Shown: positions 52,153 through 61,150 of the stretch, piece after piece
Numbering within the stretch: the stretch's first letter is position 1
How the letters are laid out: each line of letters begins with the position of its first letter
Assembly: GCA_963835935.1 (NCBI GenBank)
Contig: CAWIHK010000001.1
Coordinates: 620,001-684,000, forward strand
Direction: 5' to 3'
DNA: 64,000 bases
Source: CAWIHK01 sp963835935
GTDB taxonomy: Bacteria > Bacteroidota > Ignavibacteria > UBA10030 > CAVZMI01
The notes under the pieces: model-generated
Seen by the model: only the letters and a program-made list of their open reading frames with translations
What the model was told of the DNA's origin: nothing
Database searches by the model: none
Position numbers and translations under genes: made by a program

Positions 52153-52683
52153 GCCCACTGAATACACTAAATACACGGATGGAGTGTAAGATGACAAGGC
52201 TCATTTATCCGGAAGAAAGTTATGCCATAATCGGAGCATGCTTCGACGTATATAAAAACATGGGATGTGGTTTCTTGGAAGCCGTATATCAAGAGTGTCT
52301 TGAGATTGAGCTTAAGATTCAGCGGATTCCATTCACGTCTCAACTTAAATTGAATTTGAAATATTACGATCATGAATTGAAACAATGTTTTATTCCTGAT
52401 TTGTTATGTTATGAGAAGATCATTGTTGAACTGAAAGCCGTATCAACACTCGTTGATGAACATCGCGCCCAAATACTAAATTATCTTCATGCAACAAAAT
52501 TAAATCTCGGTCTATTAATAAACTTTGGGCATTATCCCAAGCTACAATATGAGAGGTACATATTGACGGAAAAAGGTGCAAAGATTCAGCATGTTAAATG
52601 AACCACTGTGTTGCGTCAAAATTTTTCAAAACAATATTTTACCATGTAGTAGAACTTTAGTGTTTTCAGTGTATTTCGTGGGC
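52153..52683. mobile_element. GxxExxY gene bounded by 24-bp imperfect inverted repeats
   Basis: Left GCCCACTGAATACACTAAAT plus ACAC, and right (reverse complement) GCCCACGAAATACACTGAAA plus ACAC agree at 20 of 24 positions. They closely enclose the GxxExxY gene and little else. This resembles a small gene-bearing element, though no transposase or target duplication is evident. Confidence 0.55.
52191..52601 (+). CDS. GxxExxY protein, PD-(D/E)XK nuclease-like
   Basis: The 136-residue protein carries the name-giving motif in NMGCGFLEAVYQECLEIEL, then IPFTSQLKLNL, and the nuclease-like core IPDLLCYEKIIVELKAVSTL, where PD and ELK match the PD-(D/E)XK signature. GLLINFGHYPKLQYERYI completes it. 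The ATG was preferred over one four codons upstream because GGAG fits. Biological role unknown. Flanked by an inverted repeat. Confidence 0.88.
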   Translation: MTRLIYPEESYAIIGACFDVYKNMGCGFLEAVYQECLEIELKIQRIPFTSQLKLNLKYYDHELKQCFIPDLLCYEKIIVELKAVSTLVDEHRAQILNYLHATKLNLGLLINFGHYPKLQYERYILTEKGAKIQHVK

Positions 52684-52699
52684 TGATTATTCAATCGCT

Positions 52700-54430
52700 A
52701 TGAATAAAAAAGAAATCGCCGACATATTGCAAGAAATCGGAACGCTTCTCGAATTAAAAGGCGAGAATCCGTTTAAGACGCGAGCATACCAGAATGCATC
52801 GAGAACGATTGCTGCGCTAACCGACGACATCGAGACTCTGGTTCGAAATGGAACACTCGGTGATGTAAAAGGAATCGGTGAAGCGCTGAAAGATAAAATC
52901 ACCGAACTCGTTACTACAGGCAAACTCGGTTATTACGAAGAATTGCGCGCATCGATTCCATCAGGACTTCTCGAAATGCTAAAAATCCAGGGACTCGGTC
53001 CAAAACGGATTCGTACGATTTATGAAACTTTGCATATCGATACAATCGAAAAACTTGCCGGGGCATGTGCTGAGGATATAATTGCATCTCTTCCTGGATT
53101 GGGTAAGAAGACGCAAGAGATGATTGTAAAAGGGATCGAGCAGTTGAAAAAACATGCAGACTCTTTTTTGTATCCCGTTGCCAAAAAGGAAGCAGACGCG
53201 GTTGTTGCTCATCTGTGTGTTTTAAAGTTTATAAAGAAAATTGAAATTGCCGGAAGTGTCCGTCGTAAAAAAGAAATTGCGCATGACGTAGATATTCTTG
53301 TCGCCGCCGATAAAAAACAAATTCTGGAAATTATGGATTGGTTTGTCGCATATCCGGATGTTGCGGAAGTTCTGGCAAAAGGAGAGACAAAATCGAGTGT
53401 CCGGTTGCATTCCGGATTGCAGGCCGATGTTCGTGTCGTAAGTGAAAAAGAATATCCATTCGCACTTCATTATTTCACCGGAAGCAAAGAACACAACATT
53501 GCAATGCGAAGTCTGGCAAACTCGAAGAAACTCACCATGAAAGAATATGGGTTTTTCAAGGGCGATTCGAAGCGGTCGCTTGAATGTAAGGATGAAAAAG
53601 AAATTTTTGAGAAACTTGGTCTTTCGTACATCCCTCCGGAATTGCGCGAGAATATGGGTGAGATCGAAGCTGCACAGAAAAATAAAATTCCGCGGCTTGT
53701 GGAAGAAAAAGATATTCGAGGTGCATTCCATTGCCACACGAATTACAGTGATGGAGTGAATACGCTCGAAGAGATGGCGGACTCAGCTCAACAACTCGGC
53801 TGGGAATACATTGGAATCTCGGATCATAGTGTTTCAGCAGCGTATGCTGGCGGATTGAAACCGGAAACGGTTCGGAATCAGTGGAAAGAAATCGACGCGC
53901 TGAATGTGAAAGAAAAAAAGTTTTATATCTTTAAGGGAATAGAAGCGGATATTTTAGCTGATGGAACGCTGGATTATTCAGAAGAACTTTTATCCGGTTT
54001 CGATTACGTTGTTGGATCTGTCCATTCAAAATTTTCAATGTATGAAAAGGAGATGACCGCGAGAATTATCAAGGCTTTAAAGAACAAGTATCTGACGATT
54101 CTCGGACACCCGACCGGCCGGTTGCTCTTGTCGCGTGAACCGTATCCCGTCAATATGATCGATGTCATCAACGCTGCATCCGACTACGGAAAAGCAATCG
54201 AAATCAATGCGCATCCCATGCGGCTCGATCTCGATTGGCGGTTGTGTTCGTATGCCAAAGAAAAAAAGGTTCCCATCTTCATTAATCCCGATGCGCATTC
54301 GAAGGAGGATTTATCGTTCGTCGCTATCGGTGTTGGTATCGCACGGAAAGGCTGGCTGACAAAAAGTTCAATCGTCAACACGAAGAATCGGCGGGATCTT
54401 GAAACATTCTTGCGGAAATTTCGTTCATAA
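52700..54430 (+). CDS. polX: DNA polymerase/3'-5' exonuclease PolX
   Basis: The 576-residue repair enzyme has HhH/DNA-binding segments (GDVKGIGEALKDKITELV, and IQGLGPKRIRTIYETLHI), the nucleotidyltransferase region AGSVRRKKEIAHDVDILVA with catalytic Asp residues, and an HYFTGSKEHNIAMRSLA block. From about residue 342 a PHP exonuclease domain follows: FHCHTNYSDGVNTLEEMA, ISDHS, KGIEADI, VVGSVHS and NPDAHSKE. This is complete and typical of bacterial PolX. Transcribed alone. Confidence 0.94.
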   Translation: MNKKEIADILQEIGTLLELKGENPFKTRAYQNASRTIAALTDDIETLVRNGTLGDVKGIGEALKDKITELVTTGKLGYYEELRASIPSGLLEMLKIQGLGPKRIRTIYETLHIDTIEKLAGACAEDIIASLPGLGKKTQEMIVKGIEQLKKHADSFLYPVAKKEADAVVAHLCVLKFIKKIEIAGSVRRKKEIAHDVDILVAADKKQILEIMDWFVAYPDVAEVLAKGETKSSVRLHSGLQADVRVVSEKEYPFALHYFTGSKEHNIAMRSLANSKKLTMKEYGFFKGDSKRSLECKDEKEIFEKLGLSYIPPELRENMGEIEAAQKNKIPRLVEEKDIRGAFHCHTNYSDGVNTLEEMADSAQQLGWEYIGISDHSVSAAYAGGLKPETVRNQWKEIDALNVKEKKFYIFKGIEADILADGTLDYSEELLSGFDYVVGSVHSKFSMYEKEMTARIIKALKNKYLTILGHPTGRLLLSREPYPVNMIDVINAASDYGKAIEINAHPMRLDLDWRLCSYAKEKKVPIFINPDAHSKEDLSFVAIGVGIARKGWLTKSSIVNTKNRRDLETFLRKFRS

Positions 54431-54471
54431 AAATAGATAAATTCCCGTAAGAAAAAAAAGTGGAGGATACA

Positions 54472-55101
54472 ATGGCTCATGGGCATCGTTCGTATATTGG
54501 CGGTTTGTTTCTTGTAATAATCGGCGTTATACTGCTTCTCGACAATCTTGAGATTGCCGATTTTTCTCATGTTATTCACACGTATTGGCCGGTCTTTCTG
54601 GTTTTGATCGGAGTGAATCTTCTCCTCCGGCGTTCCGAATCGCATTGGCATGAATGGAGACACGATTCCGGCGATCACACATCACCTCCGCAGGATACGC
54701 ATTCATTCGATTCATCATACAAATCAAGTCCTAATGATAAAATTTTTGATTCTGCTGTGTTCGGCGATTTGCATGTGAATGTAATTTCGAAGAATTTTCA
54801 GGGTGGTGATGTCAGAGCGGTGTTTGGTGAAATTGAAGTGGATATGGGGACGGCTGAACTTGCGCCCGGTGAACATACGTTAAGAGTACATACGGTATTC
54901 GGCAGCACACGACTATATGTTCCAAGAAATATTGGTGTGATGGTGACGGCCGACAGCACTTTCGGAGATGTTCGTATTTTCGATCAGGTGCGTGACGGAG
55001 TATTCCATAAGGCAGAATTCAAATCCGATGGATACGATAGCGCCGAGCGAAAATTAAAGATTTTCATTTCGCAAGTATTCGGAGATGTTAAGGTTCGGTA
55101 A
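54472..55101 (+). CDS. LiaF-like/DUF5668 membrane protein
   Basis: The 209-residue protein has two N-terminal helices (GGLFLVIIGVILLLDNLEIA and YWPVFLVLIGVNLLLRRS), a charged linker, and a C-terminal right-handed beta domain (DVRAVFGEIEVDMGTAELAP, then RLYVPRNIGVMVTADSTFGD) as in LiaF/YvqF proteins. They sense or modulate envelope stress. The ATG has a GGAGG site at good distance. No two-component genes follow, so its partner is unknown. Confidence 0.8.
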   Translation: MAHGHRSYIGGLFLVIIGVILLLDNLEIADFSHVIHTYWPVFLVLIGVNLLLRRSESHWHEWRHDSGDHTSPPQDTHSFDSSYKSSPNDKIFDSAVFGDLHVNVISKNFQGGDVRAVFGEIEVDMGTAELAPGEHTLRVHTVFGSTRLYVPRNIGVMVTADSTFGDVRIFDQVRDGVFHKAEFKSDGYDSAERKLKIFISQVFGDVKVR

Positions 55102-55271
55102 CATTCCGGAAGCGATATTGATTCTGTTTATTGAAAATCGAAACAGAGTTTTCGTCGGTTGTTAAGATGGAGTTGATTGAGAATGAAGATGTCGCTTGCA
55201 TGGTCAAAGATGTTGGTGATGTTACGATACTTTCCTATTTCTGTTGATAATAATTTTCAAGGAATAATTCC

Positions 55272-55533
55272 ATGAGAGTGAATATCTGCAAGTCAAAATC
55301 CGGCGAAATCATGAGCGCTTCCGTCCCAGATGATTTGAGTATTCCGAATGTATTTGGATATCTCTGATTCAACATATCATTTCGACATTTTGAATAATCA
55401 AACGGAATTTGTATTGTATAATATCACTCAAGAGTTTGAGTACGCGGAGATGGATACATTATTCGGCACATCGACGCGGGATGGAGATTTGTTGATGATC
55501 GCGCAGCGCAATCCATGTGACCGTTGTTCATGA
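55272..55533 (+). pseudogene. possible frameshifted ubiquitin-like (YukD/EsaB-type) protein
   Basis: The first frame reads MRVNICKSKSGEIMSASVPD then DLSIPNVF before a stop at 55365. A second overlapping frame continues YLDISDSTYHFDILNNQTEF and ends EMDTLFGTSTRDGDLLMIAQ. Joined, they show the VPDD start and DTL...RDGD-L end of small ubiquitin-like YukD proteins. AAGGAA precedes the first ATG. A single-base shift would explain the split. The call is tentative. Confidence 0.4.
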
Positions 55534-55898
55534 TAAGCCGTTATCAGCGACATATATTTATTTGCACCAACAAACGTGAACCCGGGCATCCGAAAGGATG
55601 CTGTTTTGAAAAAGGAAGTGAAGAACTTCGGCGTCTGTTCAAAATAAAACTCAAAGAGCGCGGCTTATCGGGCGTTGTTCGCGCAAATACTTCCGGTTGT
55701 CTGGATGCTTGCGAGTTTGGACCAACGGTGGTAATTTATCCCGACGGTGTCTGGTATGGTGGTGTGACAGCCAACGATGTGAATGAAATAATCGACCAAC
55801 ATATTCGTGAAGGAAAAGTAGTCGATAGATTGCTCATTCCGGATAGCCGGTACTCACCGCCAGCGCTTCAATTTCCTCCTCTTGAAATGAAGAAATAA
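55530..55898 (+). CDS. thioredoxin-like [2Fe-2S] ferredoxin
   Basis: The 122-residue protein has HIFICTNKREPGHPKGCC and RANTSGCLDACEFGPTVV, followed by YPDGVWYGGVTANDVNEIID. Cys in CTN, GCC, SGCLDAC match the thioredoxin-fold 2Fe-2S family used in electron transfer. A start two codons upstream is possible. The gene begins inside the end of the preceding frame and is followed by nth after 14 bases. Confidence 0.88.
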   Translation: MISRYQRHIFICTNKREPGHPKGCCFEKGSEELRRLFKIKLKERGLSGVVRANTSGCLDACEFGPTVVIYPDGVWYGGVTANDVNEIIDQHIREGKVVDRLLIPDSRYSPPALQFPPLEMKK

Positions 55899-55912
55899 AT
55901 GAGTCGTTCATC

Positions 55913-56602
55913 ATGTCAAAAATGAAAACACGAAAGAAAAAAGAATCACCAGATGAATTGAAATCACGCGCGAAAAATATTATTTCTCGATTGAAAAAAA
56001 TGTATCCGATTGCGAAAACGGAACTGGAATTTCAAGATCCTCTTCAACTCTTGATATCTACAATTCTTTCGGCTCAATGCACAGATGTTCGTGTGAATAT
56101 AGTGACGGAGGATTTATTCAAGAAATATAAGAGCGCGCAAGATTATACGACTGTTGTTCCGGAAGAACTGGAGCAGGATATTAAATCGACAGGATTCTAT
56201 AAGAATAAGGCAAAGAACATCATTGCCTGCTGTAAAACTCTGGTTGAAAAGTATGATGGAAAAGTTCCGGATTCAATGGATGAACTCGTAGGATTGGCTG
56301 GTGTCGGAAGAAAGACGGCCAACTGCGTGTTGGGTGGAGCGTTCGGCCGAGCCGAAGGAATAGTAGTGGATACGCATGTTCAACGATTAACAGAGCGTTT
56401 TGCTTTTTCGAATGAAAAGTCGCCGGAAAAAATTGAAAGAGAGCTAATGAATCTCGTTCCGCAATCGTACTGGTACGAGTTCAGTAATGCGATGATCCTG
56501 CATGGCCGCCACGTTTGTAATGCTCGAAAACCAAAATGTACAGAATGTGCATTAGTCGATTTATGTCCATCTGCCGAAAAATTTCTTACCTTAAGTAAAT
56601 GA
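55913..56602 (+). CDS. nth: endonuclease III
   Basis: The 229-residue DNA glycosylase/lyase removes oxidised pyrimidines. The HhH motif is LVGLAGVGRKTANCVLGGAF with the catalytic Lys in GRKTA, and the catalytic Asp lies in VVDTHVQRLTERF. The C-terminal CNARKPKCTECALVDLC spaces four Cys for the [4Fe-4S] cluster. A basic N-terminal extension (MKTRKKKES) is slightly longer than usual. It overlaps the MFS gene by four bases. Confidence 0.95.
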   Translation: MSKMKTRKKKESPDELKSRAKNIISRLKKMYPIAKTELEFQDPLQLLISTILSAQCTDVRVNIVTEDLFKKYKSAQDYTTVVPEELEQDIKSTGFYKNKAKNIIACCKTLVEKYDGKVPDSMDELVGLAGVGRKTANCVLGGAFGRAEGIVVDTHVQRLTERFAFSNEKSPEKIERELMNLVPQSYWYEFSNAMILHGRHVCNARKPKCTECALVDLCPSAEKFLTLSK

Positions 56603-58146
56603 AAATTTATCAATCCAGTGACGAGTTTAACTTTCACGACGACTCCGTGAATCAACACACAAAAATGTGGATCATGGTTGCGTTGATGCTTGGTAATTTT
56701 TTGGGCGGATTGGAAAGCACCGTCGTCGGCACAGCAATGCCTACGGTGATTTCGGAACTCGGCGGTTTGAATTATTACAGCTGGGTATTTTCCGCGTATA
56801 TGCTGGCGGTCAGCGTGTGCATGCCGTTGTTCGGAAAGTTGTCCGACATGTACGGACACAAGCGGATGTTTTTCTGGGCAGCTTCTCTTTTTCTTCTTGG
56901 TTCGGTGTTGAGCGGCTTGGCGCATTCGATGCTGCAGTTAGTTTTGTTTCGGGCAATTCAGGGAATCGGAGCCGGAGGCATGGGAACAATTCCGTTAGCG
57001 ATTATCGGCACTCTTTTCAAACCGGGCAAGCGAGCGCGAGCTATTAGTTTGCTTTCTGCAATTTGGGGAATCTCAGCCGTCGTCGGGCCGATTCTCGGAA
57101 GCGTCATCGTCGTTCATCTCGGCTGGCGCTGGGTCTTTTATGTAAATCTTCCTTTTGGACTTCTCGCAATGTTATTGCTTGCTTTCGTCTATCACGAAAA
57201 AGTTCGGCCCGAAAAACCGGGAATGGATACAAGAGGAGCAATAAGTTTTTCTTTTGCGATTGTAGTTTTGTTGATTTTATTCACCGACATCGGGAAAGGA
57301 GAACCGTTGCTCGCATGGCACTCGGTGATCATGATAATCATTTTTTTGTTGGCTCTCTTTTATTTTTTTTGGAACGAAAGTTCTTCGAACAATTCATTTC
57401 TTCCGCTCTCCTTGTTTCGCAACAGGATTTTCACCATTGCCAATCTATGCGGTTTCTTAGGAAGCTTCGCGACATTTGGTGTGATTGCTTTTCTGCCGTT
57501 GTTCGTACAGTCCGTGCGAGGCGGAAGTTCAATGGATGTTGGAATGGCGGTCATGGGTTCGTCGGTCGGATGGTCTTTCGCTAGCATTGCAAGCGGAAAT
57601 CTTGTTCATCGGTTTGGTTCCAGACGAATTATTGGAATCGGGATTTTGATTATGGGTGTCGGCTTCATTCAAGCAATATCTCTTCAACCCGGAAGTTCAA
57701 TTGCAACGATTATCTTCGCGGCTTTCACTATCGGGATGGGAATGGGAATTCAAACACCACCGTTGTTGACCGAAGTTCAGAACTCCGTCGACCACTCTAT
57801 GCTTGGCGTTGGTTCATCGACACATATGCTTGCACGAACCATTGGCGGAGCCATTGGAGTCAGCATGATGGGTGCGGCGCTGATGAATACGCTGCACGAT
57901 CAGCTTCTGCAACTCGATTCAGGAGGTGTGTTTAAAAATTTATCTCCCGCAGTCCGTGCTCGTCTCGAGAGTCCGCAAGAATTACTCGGCATGCGATTAA
58001 ATCAGATTTTTAATGGCGCTGAATTGTCGGCAGTTATGGATAGTTGTTCCGTCGCGCTGCATAATACATTTTACACGGGCTGTATTGCCGTTTTTCTTTC
58101 ATTAATTTTGTGGCTTGCATTTCCGCATGAGAGAGATAAGAGATAA
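56599..58146 (+). CDS. DHA2-type MFS drug transporter
   Basis: The 515-residue protein has 14 predicted helices as in the EmrB/QacA (DHA2) branch. The signature GNFLGGLESTVVGTAMPTVI lies in helix 1, FGKLSDMYGHKRMFF in loop 2, and FRAIQGIGAGGMGTIPLAII in helix 4. WGISAVVGPILGSVIVVHLG marks motif C of antiporters. It probably exports drugs or lipophilic compounds with proton antiport. Coupled to nth by ATGA. Confidence 0.92.
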   Translation: MKIYQSSDEFNFHDDSVNQHTKMWIMVALMLGNFLGGLESTVVGTAMPTVISELGGLNYYSWVFSAYMLAVSVCMPLFGKLSDMYGHKRMFFWAASLFLLGSVLSGLAHSMLQLVLFRAIQGIGAGGMGTIPLAIIGTLFKPGKRARAISLLSAIWGISAVVGPILGSVIVVHLGWRWVFYVNLPFGLLAMLLLAFVYHEKVRPEKPGMDTRGAISFSFAIVVLLILFTDIGKGEPLLAWHSVIMIIIFLLALFYFFWNESSSNNSFLPLSLFRNRIFTIANLCGFLGSFATFGVIAFLPLFVQSVRGGSSMDVGMAVMGSSVGWSFASIASGNLVHRFGSRRIIGIGILIMGVGFIQAISLQPGSSIATIIFAAFTIGMGMGIQTPPLLTEVQNSVDHSMLGVGSSTHMLARTIGGAIGVSMMGAALMNTLHDQLLQLDSGGVFKNLSPAVRARLESPQELLGMRLNQIFNGAELSAVMDSCSVALHNTFYTGCIAVFLSLILWLAFPHERDKR

Positions 58147-58149
58147 GTA

Positions 58150-58268
58150 ATATAAAATATTCCTTTGTGTCCTTTATAGAAAGCAATTTATTCTTTGAGT
58201 ACTTCGTGGTTAACCACAAAGGTCGCAAAGGTACGGTGGCAATCTATGAAGGACACAAAGATTTTTTC
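58150..58268. repeat. GGTTAACC palindromic repeat, copy 2 (inverted)
   Basis: It contains CCTTTGTGTCCTTTATAGAA, GTGGTTAACCACAAAG and CAATCTATGAAGGACACAAA, the reverse-complement arrangement of the copy near 28.5 kb. Confidence 0.75.
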
Positions 58269-58311
58269 AGCGAAGGCTATTTAGCTTTCGAATTCCCTTT
58301 CACTGAATAGA

Positions 58312-58360
58312 ACTTTTAACTCTGAACCTTGAACTTTGAACCCCGAACCTTGAACTACCC
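58312..58360 (-). repeat. TTCAAGGTTCAGAG-type repeat, longest copy
   Basis: The plus strand reads CTGAACCTTGAACTTTGAAC, CCCGAACCTTGAACTACC. It is the inverse of the short repeat at 8.3 kb and non-coding. Confidence 0.5.
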
Positions 58361-58399
58361 AATTGATTGTCGAACGCTTTTTTTGTAGATTTCATCATC

Positions 58400-59350
58400 A
58401 TGAAAAAATATTCTGCTCGTGATATTCTTGAATTCGGCGGATTTGTAATCGCCGGTTTTTTTGTCCGTCTCCTGCCATTCAGAGTTGCGCAGCGGTTTGG
58501 ACAGCGGTTGGGACAATTTCTCTACACAAATCTGAAGATCAGGCGTGAAATAACTTATCAGAATCTGCGCGCCGCTTTTCCTGAGAAGAGTATCGAGGAA
58601 CTCGATGAAATTGCGCTCGAAGCGTATTGCAATATGTTGATCACATTTGTCGAATTATTCTGGTTCCCGAATTTCCGCCGCGGTGCCATCATGCACATCG
58701 TTCGTCCGAAAAATCCTGAGGTTCTCGAAAATGCCAGGCGGCAGGGAAAAGGTTTGATTCTGCTTTCGGGTCATTTTGGAAATTGGGAGCTAATGGCATT
58801 CTCAACATCGGTTCTTTTCAATTTGCCGTTTACAATTATCGTAAAAGATCAGCGGAACCCGCTGGTCGATAAACTCATCAATAAATACAGGTCGCTCTGC
58901 GGAAGCAGGATGGTGTCGATGGATAAATCGGTCCGTGAAGTTTTAACGACATTGCGGAATAATGGCGCCATCGCAATGCTTGCCGATCAGAGCGCTCCGA
59001 AAGAACGGCTCTTCATAGATTTTTTCGGACGGCCTGCCGCGACGTATGAAGGGCCCGCGGTGTTCGCACTTCGGTCAGGCGCGCCGATCATAATGTTCTT
59101 CCTGATCCGGCAAAAAAATGGGAAATACGAATTAGTATTCGAAGAACTTCCGATGTCGGATTTACACGGAGCAACGGATGAGAATATCGTCGAGCTTACG
59201 CGCCGTCATGTCGCAGTTCTCGAACGATATATCCGGGAATATCCGGGCCAGTGGCTGTGGCTTCACAAAAGATGGAAACACACAGAACACGCTTTACAGC
59301 AATCGAGTTCTCTTCAGGAATCTGAAGTAACCAACGGATCAGATTCATGA
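58400..59350 (+). CDS. lipid A biosynthesis lauroyl/myristoyl acyltransferase (LpxL-like)
   Basis: The 316-residue inner membrane enzyme adds a secondary acyl chain to lipid A. The N-terminal hydrophobic segment precedes GQRLGQFLYTNLKIRREITY, and the catalytic motif is SGHFGNWELM (His-x4-Glu). Later blocks are FTIIVKDQRNPLVDKLINKY and LADQSAPKERLFIDFFGRPA. The ATG was chosen over a TTG upstream. It overlaps the heptosyltransferase gene by four bases, an outer-membrane operon. Confidence 0.9.
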   Translation: MKKYSARDILEFGGFVIAGFFVRLLPFRVAQRFGQRLGQFLYTNLKIRREITYQNLRAAFPEKSIEELDEIALEAYCNMLITFVELFWFPNFRRGAIMHIVRPKNPEVLENARRQGKGLILLSGHFGNWELMAFSTSVLFNLPFTIIVKDQRNPLVDKLINKYRSLCGSRMVSMDKSVREVLTTLRNNGAIAMLADQSAPKERLFIDFFGRPAATYEGPAVFALRSGAPIIMFFLIRQKNGKYELVFEELPMSDLHGATDENIVELTRRHVAVLERYIREYPGQWLWLHKRWKHTEHALQQSSSLQESEVTNGSDS

Positions 59351-60366
59351 AAATTCTTGTCGTCCAAACGGCATTTATCGGCGACGCGGTTTTGACATTG
59401 CCGATGGTTCAGGTTCTTCATAAAAATTATCCCGACTCGACAATTGATCTGCTTGCGATTCCAAGGACTGCCGAACTTTTCCTCAATCATCCCGACGTTC
59501 ACAAAATTATTTCTTATGACAAACGAAAGTCCGATCGCGGAGTTTTCGGTTTGATTCGCATGTCGCAGAAGATTTGTGAAAACCGATATGATATTGCCAT
59601 CATTCCGCATCGTTCGTTCCGAAGCGCGTTTCTTATTCGTTTGGCCGGCATTCCCCGCCGGATCGGTTTTGACATAAGCGGCGGATCATTTTCCATGACA
59701 GAAACAGTTCGATATGATAAACAGATTCATGAGATCGAGCGAAATCTTTCTTTATTGAAAAATCTTGGTATTGAAATTTCTTCTCGTGTGCTTCCTGAAC
59801 TTTATCCATCAACGGAAGATAAAAAAAATGTTGATGAATTATTGTCGGGAAAGAATATTAAATCCTCGGACAGACTTATCGCAATCGCACCCGGCTCTGT
59901 CTGGGCAACGAAGCGCTGGCTTCCGGAACGATACGCGGAACTCATCCGGTTGTTGTCGAATGACGGATTTGTTCCTGTGTTGATCGGCGGAAAAGAAGAC
60001 AGAATATTATGCGAATCGATCGCGAAAGAAAGCGATGCACGGACTCTTGTGCTTGCTGGAGATTTATCGTTGCTTCAGTCGGCTGAAGTTTTACGCCGAG
60101 CATTGGTTCTCGTGACAAACGATACCGCGCCAATGCATCTCGCAGTTGCGATGCGAATTCCTGTCGTTACAATTTTTGGCCCGACGGCTCCATCATTTGG
60201 TTTCGCACCTTATGGTGAAAATGATGTTGTTGTGGAGACGTTAGGCTTGTCATGTAGGCCATGCAGAATTCATGGAAGCAAGCGATGTCCGGTTAAGACA
60301 TTCGATTGCATGAAACGCATTGAAGTCAAGCGTGTATTTGAAGAAGTGGTGAAGCGAATAAAATAG
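59347..60366 (+). CDS. waaF: heptosyltransferase, GT9 family
   Basis: The 339-residue protein transfers heptose (or a similar sugar) to the lipopolysaccharide core. Blocks are VVQTAFIGDAVLTLPMVQVL, HKNYPDSTIDLLA and KSDRGVFGL, then RIGFDISGGSF, APGSVWATKRWLPERYAELI, NDTAPMHLAVAMRIPVVTIF and GPTAPSFGFAPYGEN. This matches WaaF-type GT9. The last part SCRPCRIHGSKRCPVKTFDC has several Cys as in many WaaF. Coupled to lpxL. Confidence 0.9.
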   Translation: MKILVVQTAFIGDAVLTLPMVQVLHKNYPDSTIDLLAIPRTAELFLNHPDVHKIISYDKRKSDRGVFGLIRMSQKICENRYDIAIIPHRSFRSAFLIRLAGIPRRIGFDISGGSFSMTETVRYDKQIHEIERNLSLLKNLGIEISSRVLPELYPSTEDKKNVDELLSGKNIKSSDRLIAIAPGSVWATKRWLPERYAELIRLLSNDGFVPVLIGGKEDRILCESIAKESDARTLVLAGDLSLLQSAEVLRRALVLVTNDTAPMHLAVAMRIPVVTIFGPTAPSFGFAPYGENDVVVETLGLSCRPCRIHGSKRCPVKTFDCMKRIEVKRVFEEVVKRIK

Positions 60367-60516
60367 AACGAAGAATTTCGATTGTCGAGTGTAGAATGAG
60401 AAGAGCGGCTGTAGATGAATACCCGCTCCACGCCTCCATGATTTTGGCGGGTAGGCACCTCAAAGCAAAAAGTATTTCCTGCAGACGTTTTATACGAGAT
60501 TGATTTATTAACCGAT

Positions 60517-60763
60517 GTTACGCAGAATGCAAAAAACATGTATTAAAAATATCTTTATTGCCACGAGCTTTTTCCGAAGGAATGCCTTCGGCAAGCTCGT
60601 GGATTAGAAAATCAAAAGTAATATCGGGTTTTAACCCTATTTTCAACATTTTTCATCGGGCTAAAGCCCGCTTCGTTTTATTTATTCTGTGCCAAAGGCA
60701 CATGCGCCTCTGGTGCAAGTTCCACGACCTAAAGGTCGTGGCAATTTGTCTTCTTTGCGTAAC
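60517..60763. mobile_element. Non-autonomous palindromic element with inverted ends, copy 2
   Basis: Ends GTTACGCA and TGCGTAAC match copy 1. The interior repeats CTTTATTGCCACGAGCTTTT, ATCGGGTTTTAACCCTATTT and GGGCTAAAGCCCGC, with an added GCCAAAGGCACATGCGCCTC block. The outer end sequences have diverged. Between waaF and the MNT gene there is no other gene. Confidence 0.78.
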
Positions 60764-60859
60764 GTGATTTATTGATTGGAAAATTAGATGGAGCAATATG
60801 ATAATTGTCAGGAGGCAGGTTTTTTTCTTCAAAATGTTATATCTTTACATCAATGATAT

Positions 60860-61150
60860 ATGAAACAATTCAATTTTAATATCGATCAAATATCAGATCT
60901 CTGCAGCAGATACCACGTTAAAACGCTGCGCATTTTTGGCTCGCTTGCACGTGGCGATTTTGACGATGAAAGTGATATTGATTTGCTTGCCACTTTTTCA
61001 AAACCTATCTCACTACTACAAATGGTTGGATTGGAACGGGAATTATCTTCCGTTCTAGGTCGTAAGGTCGATCTTCTGACCACAAAGTCGATTAGTCCTT
61101 ACTTAAAATCTCGGATTATTAAGGAGTCCCGTCCAATTTATGCGGCGTGA
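60860..61150 (+). CDS. mntA: MNT-type nucleotidyltransferase (antitoxin)
   Basis: The 96-residue protein has TLRIFGSLARGDFDDESDID with the GSxARG-x6-SDxD active site, then LLATFSK, and VDLLTTKSISPYLKSRIIKE as a later block. In MNT/HEPN pairs this enzyme adds AMP to the toxin and inactivates it. The HEPN frame starts 11 bases before its stop. The catalytic residues are intact. Confidence 0.9.
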   Translation: MKQFNFNIDQISDLCSRYHVKTLRIFGSLARGDFDDESDIDLLATFSKPISLLQMVGLERELSSVLGRKVDLLTTKSISPYLKSRIIKESRPIYAA

